Of a DNA stretch of 55,995 nt, positions 10,449-19,781 are shown piece after piece (positions within the stretch are counted from its first letter, which is position 1; every line of letters begins with the position of its first letter). The notes beneath the pieces were generated by a model that was not told the origin of the DNA, searched no databases, and was given only the letters and a program-made list of their open reading frames with translations. The stretch is from NCBI GenBank assembly GCA_001661245.1, contig KV454012.1:1414474-1470468 (forward strand). Reading direction: 5' to 3'. This DNA is from Pachysolen tannophilus NRRL Y-2460. Lineage: Eukaryota; Ascomycota; Pichiomycetes; Alaninales; Pachysolenaceae. The position numbers and the translations under genes were made by a program.

Positions 10449-11666
10449 CTATTTTTTGTCAAATATCTTGTTTCCAAGTTTATAAACTTGTTTCACGTTT
10501 CCATTTATATCTAAAATTGTTAAATCTGCATCACATCCAGGGTTGAGGTACCCTTTCTTTTTTTCTAGACCTAAAGCACTAGAAGGGTGATTTGTTACAC
10601 ATTTGACTGCTGTGGCTAAATCCAATGAAGACCATTGCATCAAATTTCTTAAACATTGAGGTAAATCTGTAGCTGAACCTGCAATAGTGTCTGTTCCCTT
10701 CATATGTAAATAATTGTCAGTTTTCTCTATAAACCTACCTTCCCATTGATAGATTCCATTTGGTAAGCCTATGAGCATCATTGCATCTGTTACCAATATA
10801 CACTTGTCTTTTGAAGTTTGGTATGCAAAATTTACTGCAGCAGGATGAACATGTATACCATCAGCAACAATTCCAAAAAATGGATTTTGCAAACCGTTTG
10901 AATCAGCTGTGGATGGCATACCAACTAGTCCTACTACGCCAGGTTCCCTATGATGAGGTTGAGGCATAGCATTATACAAATGTGTTATCATTGTAGCACC
11001 TCTCTTCAATGCATCTTTAGCTTCTTCATACGTTGCCATTGTATGACCAATTGAATAAGTTACACCTCTTTTAGTCAATTCCGGTATACATTCCATGATA
11101 CCTTCAACTTCTGGAGCTGCAGTCACTATAGATATATTATCAAATGCAGCTTCACCTCCATATACTTCAATCATTGTATCAAAACCATCTTTAGCAGTTC
11201 TAATGGCCGTGGGAATATGACAACCTTTCTTTTGAGGTGAAAGAAAAGGTCCCTCAATATGAGCACCTAAACTATCTGTTGTAGTTGAATTTCTTGATTT
11301 CTTCAAGATTGGTAAGGCAACTTTGTAAATTTCAGGGAAAGTTGATGGTAAAGTTGGACATATACTGGTAACACCAGTTTGAATCATTTCTTTCATCATC
11401 TTCCCATAATTCTTACTATACTCTTTTGAATCCTGAGAACAGGAAAAATCAAACCCAAAGGCACCATTGATCTGAATGTCAATAAAACCAGGTGCAACAA
11501 TTAAATTTTGTAAATCAACCGTATCATAAAAAATTTCATCTTCTAAACTAGGTGCAGAAACAATAATACCTTCTTCTACATTGACCCATAATTCACTATT
11601 AGATATCAATTTTCCCTTATCGCATAACGAACAATTGATAAACTTTAATAATTTTTTAACAGTCAT
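10449..11666 (-). CDS. DAC1: N-acetylglucosamine-6-phosphate deacetylase (NagA/DAC1)
   Basis: Enzyme of 405 aa that removes acetate from GlcNAc-6-phosphate to give glucosamine-6-phosphate, the second step of cytosolic GlcNAc catabolism. Family motifs appear in order: APGFIDIQINGAFGFDFS near residue 60 (the QxN form typical of NagA), the metal Glu in GAHIEGPFLSP (about 135), the His ligands in IGHTMATYEEA and MITHLYNAMPQPHH (about 205-240), and the catalytic Asp in CILVTDAM (about 287). The length equals the family norm (C. albicans Dac1 about 413). The chosen ATG gives MTVKKLLKFINC; no other upstream in-frame ATG is needed. It is divergent from the GlcNAc kinase gene, with a shared promoter. 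Confidence 0.95.
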   Translation of the reverse strand: MTVKKLLKFINCSLCDKGKLISNSELWVNVEEGIIVSAPSLEDEIFYDTVDLQNLIVAPGFIDIQINGAFGFDFSCSQDSKEYSKNYGKMMKEMIQTGVTSICPTLPSTFPEIYKVALPILKKSRNSTTTDSLGAHIEGPFLSPQKKGCHIPTAIRTAKDGFDTMIEVYGGEAAFDNISIVTAAPEVEGIMECIPELTKRGVTYSIGHTMATYEEAKDALKRGATMITHLYNAMPQPHHREPGVVGLVGMPSTADSNGLQNPFFGIVADGIHVHPAAVNFAYQTSKDKCILVTDAMMLIGLPNGIYQWEGRFIEKTDNYLHMKGTDTIAGSATDLPQCLRNLMQWSSLDLATAVKCVTNHPSSALGLEKKKGYLNPGCDADLTILDINGNVKQVYKLGNKIFDKK

Positions 11667-12278
11667 TTTCAAATCAAGGCAAACAACTGAGTTACAAATT
11701 CGAAATAAAGAATTCTCTTTTCATCTACAATTATATATATATATATATATATATAAATATATATTCGTAGATACTGGCTAACGGTATGCATGTGCCGGTC
11801 GGTTGGTTGTATTAAAAAATGCAACCCAAAAAAGAGTATTAAATATTTCAATGTTACATTTTGGGTGATGTTACATTTCGGTAAGTACTTTGAATGGCAC
11901 TTCCCATGGCACTTTCTATGATATTTCCGATAGCAGGTCATAATCTATCTTTACTTATCTCATTATAAAGAGAAATCACACTATATAAAGAATAGAAAGT
12001 TGTATTAATATTATTTATTAAGAAGTTTGCAGCTTGTTTTTTCTGTTTTTTTTTTTACCAGAAAATACTGTGATATCGTGAGATAGTAGGTGATGTTATA
12101 GATCAAGTCATCTATCAATCTCTATACGGATATCAAGCTTCCTTTTTGTCAAACTTTAATATAGAAGAGTGTTAGATATATAACGATTTTTTGATTTTGT
12201 TTTTTCTTTTTGGATTTAGTATTCACATTTTATAAATATTTTACAACATATAACAGATTTTTAAGTTAGCAAAGAAAT
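11667..12278. promoter_or_regulatory. Shared divergent promoter of DAC1 and HXK1
   Basis: A 612-bp region between two genes of the same pathway transcribed apart. It contains an (AT)n tract (11729-11752), a pair of ATGTTACATTT direct repeats (11851 and 11868, 17 bp apart), a pair of ATGGCACTT repeats (11894 and 11906, 12 bp apart), and poly-T stretches near both starts. Co-regulation by GlcNAc is known for these genes in C. albicans. The repeats are candidates for the regulator's sites, by inference only. Confidence 0.65.
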
Positions 12279-13895
12279 ATGTCGGGTTCTGGGCTAGATT
12301 TAAATGGTTGGGAAGATTGTTTGAAAGGGTTGAATCAAGTTTCAAATGCATTAGTATCACCTGCCAGTCTTACTGTATCAGCAAACTCTGATGATTTATC
12401 CGATTCGAATGCGATATCAAGATCTTCAACTAATATTTCATTGAATTTAACTGAAGCAGAATTAGAATTACAAGATTTGAAAATTGGTTTAATACAACAA
12501 AATTTTGATGATATAACTAAAGAATTTGAAGAATGTTTAATAGATGCTATTTATGAATCTAAAAATTCAATGATACCGTCATGTAATATGATTCCTAAAG
12601 GTCATGAAGTTGGTAGGTATTTGATTATTGATATTGGAGGTTCTACATTAAGAATTGCCATTGTTGATTTAACAGGTGATAAATCTACAAGTAAGTCACT
12701 TATAGAAGAATCTTGGAAAATATTACAAAAAGGAAAAATTATTGATGCTTTTTTCTTTGAAAATATTCTGCAAAAAGCAAAAATAATTTTAGAAAAATCC
12801 AATTTTTTCAATAATCATGAGAAAATAAATGTTGGTATTACATGGAGTTTCCCAATAGTTCAAAAATCACCAAGTTCTGCATTAATTTCAGATCTTGGGA
12901 AAGGTTTTACCGTGTTAGAAGATTTTAAAAATAAAGATTTAAAACAATTATTTGAAAAATATTTTAAAAAACAAGATATTGATATTGATGTGCTTGCTAT
13001 AGTTAATGATTCAATTTCTGTATTTATTGCAGGTTCTTATTTTGATAATTGTAAGCTAGCATTGGTTTTAGGAACAGGTCTAAATGCAAGTTTTTCTGTA
13101 AAACGTGATATGTTAAGCAATAGGAAAAAAAAATTGATAATTTCACTAAATAATAAAGAAAATGAAGAAGTTTTATTAAATTCAGAACTTTCGCTTTTTG
13201 GATATAACATTCAAAAATATATTACAAGATTTGATGAGGAAATGTGTTCGACATGGAAATCGAAATTTGATGAGTTTGAAAAAGAAAATTTACCTCACAT
13301 GTCTTCAATTTATGGTGTTTTCCAACCACTGGAAATGCTAACTTCTGGTAGATATGTTCCAGAAATTTCAAGGTTAATGATGGTAGATTTGATTAAAAGG
13401 AAAAAATTATTTTGTGGGAACTTACCAAAAAATTTTAATAGAGAATATGAAATTTCTGGGAAATTAATTTGTGATTTTTATGAATCTAGATCAACTGATA
13501 GCTCATTAAAGATTTTTAGTAATACATTTCCAGTTGATGAAAATGATTTACCCTTACATGTTACAGAAAAGGATATTGAAACAATGAAAGAAATTATCAA
13601 CTTGGTCATCTCTAGAGCAGCTATATTATTTACTTCATTATTAGTTGCTATAATAAGAGTACTAAAGATAAATGAAGAAAACGATCAGAATCAAGTTTTA
13701 AATATTGGATACGTTGGATCTGTTCTACAATATTTCACCAGCTATAGGAGAAAATTGGAAAGTTGTCTACTTTCAGAACATGAAAAAGGAAACATCCCAA
13801 AAATACATTTTCAATATGTCGATAATAGTAGCATATATGGTGCTGCAATTGCAGCTTCTATTGTCGAATACGCTGCAACACATGAAACAAACTGA
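12279..13895 (+). CDS. HXK1: N-acetylglucosamine kinase (hexokinase family, HXK1/NAG5)
   Basis: Protein of 538 aa in the hexokinase superfamily. Visible motifs: the phosphate-1 loop YLIIDIGGSTLRIAIVD (about 112-128), the sugar-binding and catalytic segment LAIVNDSISVFIAG (Asp in VNDS, about 247), the phosphate-2-like LALVLGTGLNASF (about 260-272) and a C-terminal adenosine-site region NIGYVGSVLQYF. It departs strongly from glucose hexokinases, as does C. albicans Hxk1/Nag5 (493 aa), which phosphorylates GlcNAc and also has regulatory roles. The Ser-rich N-terminal ~55 residues are an extension. Its divergent position to DAC1 supports the GlcNAc role: GlcNAc to GlcNAc-6-P, then DAC1. The kinase activity on GlcNAc is inferred from family and context. 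Confidence 0.88.
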   Translation: MSGSGLDLNGWEDCLKGLNQVSNALVSPASLTVSANSDDLSDSNAISRSSTNISLNLTEAELELQDLKIGLIQQNFDDITKEFEECLIDAIYESKNSMIPSCNMIPKGHEVGRYLIIDIGGSTLRIAIVDLTGDKSTSKSLIEESWKILQKGKIIDAFFFENILQKAKIILEKSNFFNNHEKINVGITWSFPIVQKSPSSALISDLGKGFTVLEDFKNKDLKQLFEKYFKKQDIDIDVLAIVNDSISVFIAGSYFDNCKLALVLGTGLNASFSVKRDMLSNRKKKLIISLNNKENEEVLLNSELSLFGYNIQKYITRFDEEMCSTWKSKFDEFEKENLPHMSSIYGVFQPLEMLTSGRYVPEISRLMMVDLIKRKKLFCGNLPKNFNREYEISGKLICDFYESRSTDSSLKIFSNTFPVDENDLPLHVTEKDIETMKEIINLVISRAAILFTSLLVAIIRVLKINEENDQNQVLNIGYVGSVLQYFTSYRRKLESCLLSEHEKGNIPKIHFQYVDNSSIYGAAIAASIVEYAATHETN

Positions 13896-14269
13896 AAAAT
13901 TTTTTTTTTTTTTTTGTTTTATAGCCACTTGCTTGCATTTTTATAGGATCAAAGGATCAAACTCTTGAAATCATAAACTCTTGATCTAACCTTGTAGTCC
14001 AATCGAGTAGCATCTCTCTGTAGGCTTTCTTCACCAAGTTCCCTTATCACTATGTCTTTCTTGACATTTTTGACATTTTTGACATTTTTGTCGTTTTTGA
14101 CGTTTTTGTCGTTTTTTCTTTCGGTGGTGTCATGTCACCCTTTATTTCTCTTTGAGGGACACAATTTTATCTTGGGTTTTTTAAGTAAACGGAATTATTA
14201 TTCTATATGATTCATTGTTAATTGTGGAATCAGCAACTTGGAAAGGGAAATAGTGTTTTGGAGCTGATT
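13896..14269. promoter_or_regulatory. HXK1 3' region and upstream region of the PX-domain gene
   Basis: A 374-bp spacer. It opens with a poly-T tract after the HXK1 stop, a likely 3' end signal, and holds a 9-nt tandem repeat (14061-14114). Nothing else stands out. Confidence 0.5.
14061..14114. repeat. 9-nt tandem repeat, six units
   Basis: Three perfect copies of TTGACATTT are followed by TTGTCGTTT, TTGACGTTT and TTGTCGTTT. The unit is exactly 9 nt and the second half has diverged in a coordinated way (GACA to GTCG/GACG). It lies about 160 bp before the start codon of the PX-domain gene. Confidence 0.9.
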
Positions 14270-17200
14270 ATGGGAGGTCTGAAAGAAGAATTGGTTAGTT
14301 TGACTCCCAGTCAAGAACATTATTTGAAAAAAGAGTTACTTAATTTGGAATTGAATGATGAGTTTAATAAATTATCTACAACTTATAAAGATAACACTGG
14401 GTTACGTAAATTTGGGCCGCCATTTGCTCCGTACGATCCAACAAGCTCAAATCTGAACTATAAGGAGTCTATGAAGATGTTGGAGCTTTACCGGGATCAA
14501 TTCAATATGGAATTCCCTTTGTTGAGGCATTTTTTCACAAATTTCATAATGACTTTTCCATTTATATTACAGTATCAACAGTTAGGAGATAAGAATAGTG
14601 ATGAGAATTTTTGGGTAAACAAAGTTCAAACATTTTATGAGATTTGGAAAACAAAAAAAATTAGTAATTCAGATGATAGGGGGCAACTTTCTAAAAGAAA
14701 ATTGGCATTGTTCAAATTTGTAAAGCTTTTACTTATGCTCTATAACTCAAGTATATTGGTTTATGGTGATGAGATTTATTTTGAAGAAAATGAAAAGGCA
14801 AATAAGAATGCATATAAGAAAGTGAACCTGGTACTACCATTAGCTGACTTGGAAGCTGGATTGGAAGATGTATTGAATAAGGACAATTATATTAATGGTA
14901 TAGATGTAAATGTTTGTGGCGTAAGACGATCAAAAGAATTGAAAGTTATCAAGAGTTTTAACAATAATTTTCAAAGATTTTGGAAAGGTAATGATTCTGG
15001 TTTAGAGAAAGGTTACTCATCATTTTATGAATTTATTATAAGAGTCAAATTGGATGATGAAAAAAAAACTACTTATTATATTGCAAGGAGATATTCAGAA
15101 TTCAAGCAATTAAATCAAGATTTAAGAAATATTTTCCCAGTTAAAGAACTTCCAAAACTTCCTTCCAAGATAAAACACAACTCAAATATTGATTATCAAG
15201 ACGATTCTCGAGACAGCTTCGAAATTGATGATGTTGATGATGCCGATAATGTAGATGCTGATAATGATGATGATGATAGCTCATCTCTTGTCACAGCTTC
15301 TACTTACAAGATTGAAAATGATTTTGTGAATGCTTTGAGAATGTCTTCATCCACTTCTGCACCAAAGCCTTCTTCATCTTCTTCTCAGTCATTGAACTCA
15401 AGCCCATATCCATCTATCTCTAAAAATTTCTTACCTACAATGAAGAATAATGGTTCAAAAATAGATGATAATGATAAAAAGACTCAATCATCATCCAAGA
15501 CATCATTGAATTCCACAGCCTCAAGTATTTCAAATGTACAGCAAAATCACTTAAATGTTAAATTACCTAGAGAAAAACTAAGAGTTCCTCTAAGAGGATA
15601 TTTACATCAGTTATTGAAAATTCCAGAGGTGAAAAACTCTGTAGTTTTCAAACTGTTCTTGGAAAAAAATAAATTTGAAAAAATAGAATCCCAGGTTGAA
15701 AAAAATGACATTGAATTAAGATTAAAATTGGATGATTTGATAATTTCTCAGCAATTGAAGTTTCAACAAGAAACTATTAAATCAATTAATATTCTACAAG
15801 AAAACATCAAAGAATTGAAACATGATATTTTGAATAAAGATGGCTCCTGGGGTTTATCTCCATTGTTTAAAGAAATTGAAACAAAGGAAAAAATTGAAGA
15901 TTTACCACTGCCGTTACGATCATTTGTAGATTTGTCTAAAATTGAAGTTGCTTCCACTCTATATGAAGTCTTTGTTGCAAATGATCAGTCAGCTGAGCTT
16001 TTAAAAATAATGAAAAAATTGCATCTGTTTTTCCCTTATAAGATAGTCGCCACAATCATGAGATTTACAAATCCGATGCTGATAGTTAAGAAATTAATTG
16101 ATTTATTTTTGATTCAATCTCCGAGTTTCAATGGAAATGGAAAGTCCTTGTTACAATATATATTCACGCTTATTTTAAATGATGATGTTAAACAGTTGAC
16201 AAAAGAAACGGAGAACTTAGTTGAGAAAATAAAATCTGATGGTACAAAATATGGTCTACTTGTCGATAAAATCAAATTGTATATTAATACTAATGATGAT
16301 AATCTTGTACTCGATATTAAAAAAAATTCAGCTCAACTAGGGATTGATTTGACTTTGTCAATACTATTGAATAATAATGACTTGCCGATTAAGATAGAAA
16401 ATAATTTATTGGAAGAATTGATAGAGTCTTACAGAAATTTTAAAAGGGTTGAGAAATTAAACAAAGATCAAAAGAAGGTAGATTCGCAACAGGAATATAA
16501 TAAGTTATCTAAAGATTCTTCATTGTATTTCAATTTAAATGAATTATTTAGAGCAATGTTAAGGAGAAGGGATAAAGATCACTTAAAGGAACTTTGGGAT
16601 GAACCTGAATTGACTAGATTGATTAAAGAATTAATTGCTATATTTTTCCAACCGCTAATCAAAGTTTTCACTCAAGCTGATATATATATTTATATTCCAA
16701 TTCTTAAAAATTTTGTGAGTGATTTGATTAAATTAGTCGAAGACTATCGGAATAATTATTCAATGTTACTGACTAATAGTCTGAGCAATAACATTGTTGT
16801 TAAATTTATTTCGTTATTAACAAATTATGAAAATTATCTTTATAAATTTATTCATAATTTATACGTAAACGATATTCATGCTGATGCAAAGTCCCAAATA
16901 TTTGTTAAATTAATCGATTGGCTTAATAGTTTTATTGTACTATTAAATTATGTCAAAAGCGATAGACCAGATTTAAAAATTGATTTGAATGCTTTGATAA
17001 AAGATTTAACATTGGATGGTACAGTTAATAGGGAAGAACTTATAAAAGAAATTGATGGAATAATCGACAAGATTAATGACAGAAGACAGTTATATCAAGA
17101 GATTTTAGAGTCTCAAAATGCTGATCTGGATGAAGGTACAAGAACTTCAAAGATTAATGAAAATTGGAATAAAATTAATAAAAACTTAACAAGTTTATTT

Positions 17201-17497
17201 GAACTTGACGATGGTTCTCCTTTAACGAATCTGACAGCACTACCAAGTTCTGAAATTGACGAATTGAATATGGAATTTATTGACTTTGAAGAAAAAAATG
17301 AGAAACATCAGATTATTGATAAATTTACTGATAATAAGGAATTATTAAAATATATCAATGAAAATAAGTCATTTACCCAAGAGATTGATTTTGAAGATGA
17401 CGATAGCAGATACTATAAAAAAGAGAATATTAAAAAATTACAGAAAACTTTTAAATTAAAGCTATACGACGTCTTAAAAGATTACAAAAAGCAGTAA
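14270..17497 (+). CDS. PX-domain protein of the YPR097W (PXB) family
   Basis: The ATG at 14270 gives 1075 aa, close to S. cerevisiae Ypr097w (1073 aa). It begins MGGLKEELVSLTPSQEHYLK, the family N-terminal PXB-type region. A PX domain lies at about 225-450: TYYIARRYSEFKQLNQDLR and LPKLPSK form the phosphoinositide pocket. The domain is then split by a ~130-residue acidic/Ser-rich insert before LRVPLRGYLHQLLKIPEV, its last helix. The C-terminal half is helical and includes NPMLIVKKLIDLFL, a hallmark of the family. The S. cerevisiae protein is linked to phosphoinositide membranes and, in later work, to sterol movement between plasma membrane and lipid droplets (name LEC1, from memory). Two CTG codons in the conserved part fall at positions that are usually small or polar. 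Confidence 0.88.
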   Translation: MGGLKEELVSLTPSQEHYLKKELLNLELNDEFNKLSTTYKDNTGLRKFGPPFAPYDPTSSNLNYKESMKMLELYRDQFNMEFPLLRHFFTNFIMTFPFILQYQQLGDKNSDENFWVNKVQTFYEIWKTKKISNSDDRGQLSKRKLALFKFVKLLLMLYNSSILVYGDEIYFEENEKANKNAYKKVNLVLPLADLEAGLEDVLNKDNYINGIDVNVCGVRRSKELKVIKSFNNNFQRFWKGNDSGLEKGYSSFYEFIIRVKLDDEKKTTYYIARRYSEFKQLNQDLRNIFPVKELPKLPSKIKHNSNIDYQDDSRDSFEIDDVDDADNVDADNDDDDSSSLVTASTYKIENDFVNALRMSSSTSAPKPSSSSSQSLNSSPYPSISKNFLPTMKNNGSKIDDNDKKTQSSSKTSLNSTASSISNVQQNHLNVKLPREKLRVPLRGYLHQLLKIPEVKNSVVFKLFLEKNKFEKIESQVEKNDIELRLKLDDLIISQQLKFQQETIKSINILQENIKELKHDILNKDGSWGLSPLFKEIETKEKIEDLPLPLRSFVDLSKIEVASTLYEVFVANDQSAELLKIMKKLHLFFPYKIVATIMRFTNPMLIVKKLIDLFLIQSPSFNGNGKSLLQYIFTLILNDDVKQLTKETENLVEKIKSDGTKYGLLVDKIKLYINTNDDNLVLDIKKNSAQLGIDLTLSILLNNNDLPIKIENNLLEELIESYRNFKRVEKLNKDQKKVDSQQEYNKLSKDSSLYFNLNELFRAMLRRRDKDHLKELWDEPELTRLIKELIAIFFQPLIKVFTQADIYIYIPILKNFVSDLIKLVEDYRNNYSMLLTNSLSNNIVVKFISLLTNYENYLYKFIHNLYVNDIHADAKSQIFVKLIDWLNSFIVLLNYVKSDRPDLKIDLNALIKDLTLDGTVNREELIKEIDGIIDKINDRRQLYQEILESQNADLDEGTRTSKINENWNKINKNLTSLFELDDGSPLTNLTALPSSEIDELNMEFIDFEEKNEKHQIIDKFTDNKELLKYINENKSFTQEIDFEDDDSRYYKKENIKKLQKTFKLKLYDVLKDYKKQ

Positions 17498-17749
17498 TAC
17501 AATCTTTAAATTATTTTTCCATCATTATATATATAGTTTGATATCATAAACCTAAATTAAAAAAAATTCTTTGCAATCAACTCTTTGAAATATCTGTAGT
17601 TATCATCATCTATAAGGTTAATAGTAAAATAGATAAGAAAAGTAGTGAAAAATAAAATCGTTTAAAATCATCATATAATATATGAAAATCGATGAGCTTC
17701 AAGTAATTCAAATAATGATTATATATGAACAAATTGAATATTTTTGAAA

Positions 17750-18527
17750 ATGCCTCCAATGTGAGTATTCTGATTTTTGAAAAAGTGATTATTTGGTTTT
17801 ATTTACTAACAGTTTGCATTATAGAACATCGTTTGTAAAAGTTTCTAATCATTCAGCTTTACCTGTTCGAATATTTATTAGTAGGAAAGCAATATTGAAC
17901 AATAATTTATTATTACAACATGCAATAGCTGCAAGTGCTGCTCATAATAACAAAGCGATTGTTAGATTACACAAGACTTCACGTATAACTCTATCAAATC
18001 TGGATACTAAAGATTTATTGGATGATTGTAAAGAAGAGATATTGAAGATTTGTTTTGATATATCTATTGAAGAATTATTAAAAGATTATAGTATGAATAA
18101 TAACGAGGAACATCAAGATTTGAAGTTAAGTAATTCTTCAATGAATAAGAATAAACTAGTGATACCGATAAAATCTTCTAAAGGCTGGAAGACTGTATTA
18201 GTTGTTCATATTAAATATTTAGAAATGTTAAGATTTGCTATAAGTAATAATGTTGATTTTCCAAGAGAGAATAGATTTGGATCTAGTGCACAGCTTTTAG
18301 TTAAGGATACAAAATTAATTTTACCGAAGAATTCTAGTCAAGATGATGAGTTTTTAATAGCACAAGAAGAAAATGAGGAAGAACAACTTAGAATACCTGA
18401 AGAAGGAGAAATTGTTGATCTTGAATTAAATGATAAAGATACTAAAAAAGGTTATATGAAAACAACTTATAGTAGTAAAATAATTTTAGGTAAAGGTGTT
18501 GACTTGATGGTATTATCTAGAGCTTAA
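17750..18527 (+). CDS. Unrecognised conserved-looking protein, two exons
   Basis: Exon 1 is only 11 nt (17750-17760, ATG CCT CCA AT). It joins exon 2 (17825-18527) to give about 237 aa beginning MPPITSFVKVSNHSALP. The start is chosen because the intron has a donor GTGAGT, a perfect TACTAAC box and a TAG acceptor, and the frame is kept; exon 2 alone has no ATG near its beginning. The N-terminal ~100 residues are basic with an Ala/His-rich helix (QHAIAASAAHNNKAIVRLHK). The middle is acidic and helical. An acidic stretch at about 190-220 (EENEEEQ, EEGEIVDLEL) precedes the C-terminus IILGKGVDLMVLSRA. No motif lets me name it. It is on the plus strand 252 bp after the PX-domain gene and convergent with LSP1. 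Confidence 0.7.
17761..17824 (+). other. Spliceosomal intron of the unrecognised gene
   Basis: 64 nt. Donor GTGAGT at 17761, branch box TACTAAC at 17804-17810, acceptor TTATAG ending at 17824, with a short branch-to-acceptor distance (about 15 nt), as usual in yeasts. The donor is a less common GTGAGT form. Splicing fuses AT to AACATCG and keeps the frame. Confidence 0.85.
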
Positions 18528-18845
18528 TAATATATCTTTTTCATAATAGTACAAAGTTGTTAAACCATTATTACTATACAATTGTAAGAATAGTAAAAGA
18601 AAGAACATAAAAATAAAAATAAAAATAAAAAATCACTTGTCATTTTCTCAAAACGACAATCACCTTCTCTTTCTTTTTTAAATTAAAAAGAAAAGCAAAA
18701 CGAAAGTTTCAATCTTATAAAAAGGGTTTAAGAAAAAACATTATATACTCAGCCGACAAATAAAAAGTTCCCTTTTCCTAAACAAATAAAATAAAAAAAT
18801 AAAAAACAAAAATAAAAAAAATCTAAATTAGTTTTGATTTTCATC
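18528..18845. terminator. Convergent 3' spacer between the two-exon gene and LSP1
   Basis: 318 bp of A/T-rich sequence with AAATAAAAATAAAA and AAATAAAAAAC repeats on both sides, suited to polyadenylation in both directions. No reading frame or RNA gene is supported. Confidence 0.5.
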
Positions 18846-19781
18846 TTAAGCAGCAACTTCTTGTTTATCATGTTCCCAATCTTGTTCTGTGAGAGCCATA
18901 TGTTCGGTATCTTCAGCCAAATCGTTTTCATCGTAAACATCTTCAGCAGCTCTTCTAATTGATAAAGTTGGTTTAACTTGTGCGGTTTCAAAAGTCCAAG
19001 AAGCCAAAGAGTTTTCAGCATCAATGATAATTTGTTTTGAAGCTTCATATCCATCATAAGCAGGTCTTGTTTCACCTGGAGTAACTGGAGAATCATCCAA
19101 TAATTCCAACAAGGCTTTACCATAACCAGCAATCAAAGCCAATTTTTCCGAATGTTCTCTTAAAGAATCAAAATGATAATTGAAAGCAGCTTTTAATTTT
19201 TCTCTTGTAATATTTGATAATTGTGCTTCAGCAACCAAAGATTCAGCTTCTGCTCTAACCAATTCTTGTTCCAAGACAACAATTTTTGGAGACAGAGGAT
19301 CTTTATATTTCAAGTAAGCAATTTGATCTGTAATTTTTTGTTTTCTTTCTCTTGAAGGTTGAACAGAACCTTCAATATCTCTAATACCTTTCAAAGTAAT
19401 ACGGTATTGATCATAACGATCAATGAATTGATCTTCCAATTCACCAATTTCATAAATTAAAACACCCAATTTATCGGTAACATCAGATACATCATCATCA
19501 TTTTCTTCTCCCCAAAGTGACAATTGCTTTGCTGCTAATTTTCTTTCAGAAGAAGTTAATTCAATTGCTCTCATTACATTTTTTTCCATCTTAACCAATT
19601 GTGACAATTTCCTAGCCATTTCAGGACCAAAAGAACCCGCGGTAGATCTTCTTAAAGTATTTGTAATTGAACCTTTACCAAAAAATCTATTTGTCTTGGT
19701 ACTTGAAGGTGGTGGTGGTGGACTTTGTAACTGAGAAGCAGTTGGAGCCCTTGAATTTCTCAAAGAATAAGTACGGTGCAT
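18846..19781 (-). CDS. LSP1: Eisosome core BAR-domain protein (LSP1/PIL1)
   Basis: 311 aa when started at the ATG that gives MHRTYSLRNSRAPTASQLQ, the invariant N-terminus of Pil1/Lsp1. A longer frame upstream is just basic low-complexity sequence and is not used. The N-terminal segment with RFFGKGSI is followed by the BAR domain (about 45-270): RKLSQLVKMEKNVMR, IDRYDQYRITLK, GSVQPSRERK and ALIAGYGKALLELLDD. The proteins self-assemble on PI(4,5)P2 membrane and shape eisosome furrows of the plasma membrane; Ser/Thr sites are targets of Pkh kinases. The C-terminal tail after KPTLSIRR is short and acidic compared with S. cerevisiae Lsp1 (341 aa). I cannot separate LSP1 from PIL1 by sequence alone. 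A second eisosome gene (SEG1-like) lies at 37958-40918. Confidence 0.93.
   Translation of the reverse strand: MHRTYSLRNSRAPTASQLQSPPPPPSSTKTNRFFGKGSITNTLRRSTAGSFGPEMARKLSQLVKMEKNVMRAIELTSSERKLAAKQLSLWGEENDDDVSDVTDKLGVLIYEIGELEDQFIDRYDQYRITLKGIRDIEGSVQPSRERKQKITDQIAYLKYKDPLSPKIVVLEQELVRAEAESLVAEAQLSNITREKLKAAFNYHFDSLREHSEKLALIAGYGKALLELLDDSPVTPGETRPAYDGYEASKQIIIDAENSLASWTFETAQVKPTLSIRRAAEDVYDENDLAEDTEHMALTEQDWEHDKQEVAA

Noticed and set aside
14222-14269. Longer N-terminus for the PX-domain protein (adds WNQQLGKGNSVLELI)
   Set aside because: It would need a non-ATG start; the ATG at 14270 gives the length and N-terminus expected for the family.
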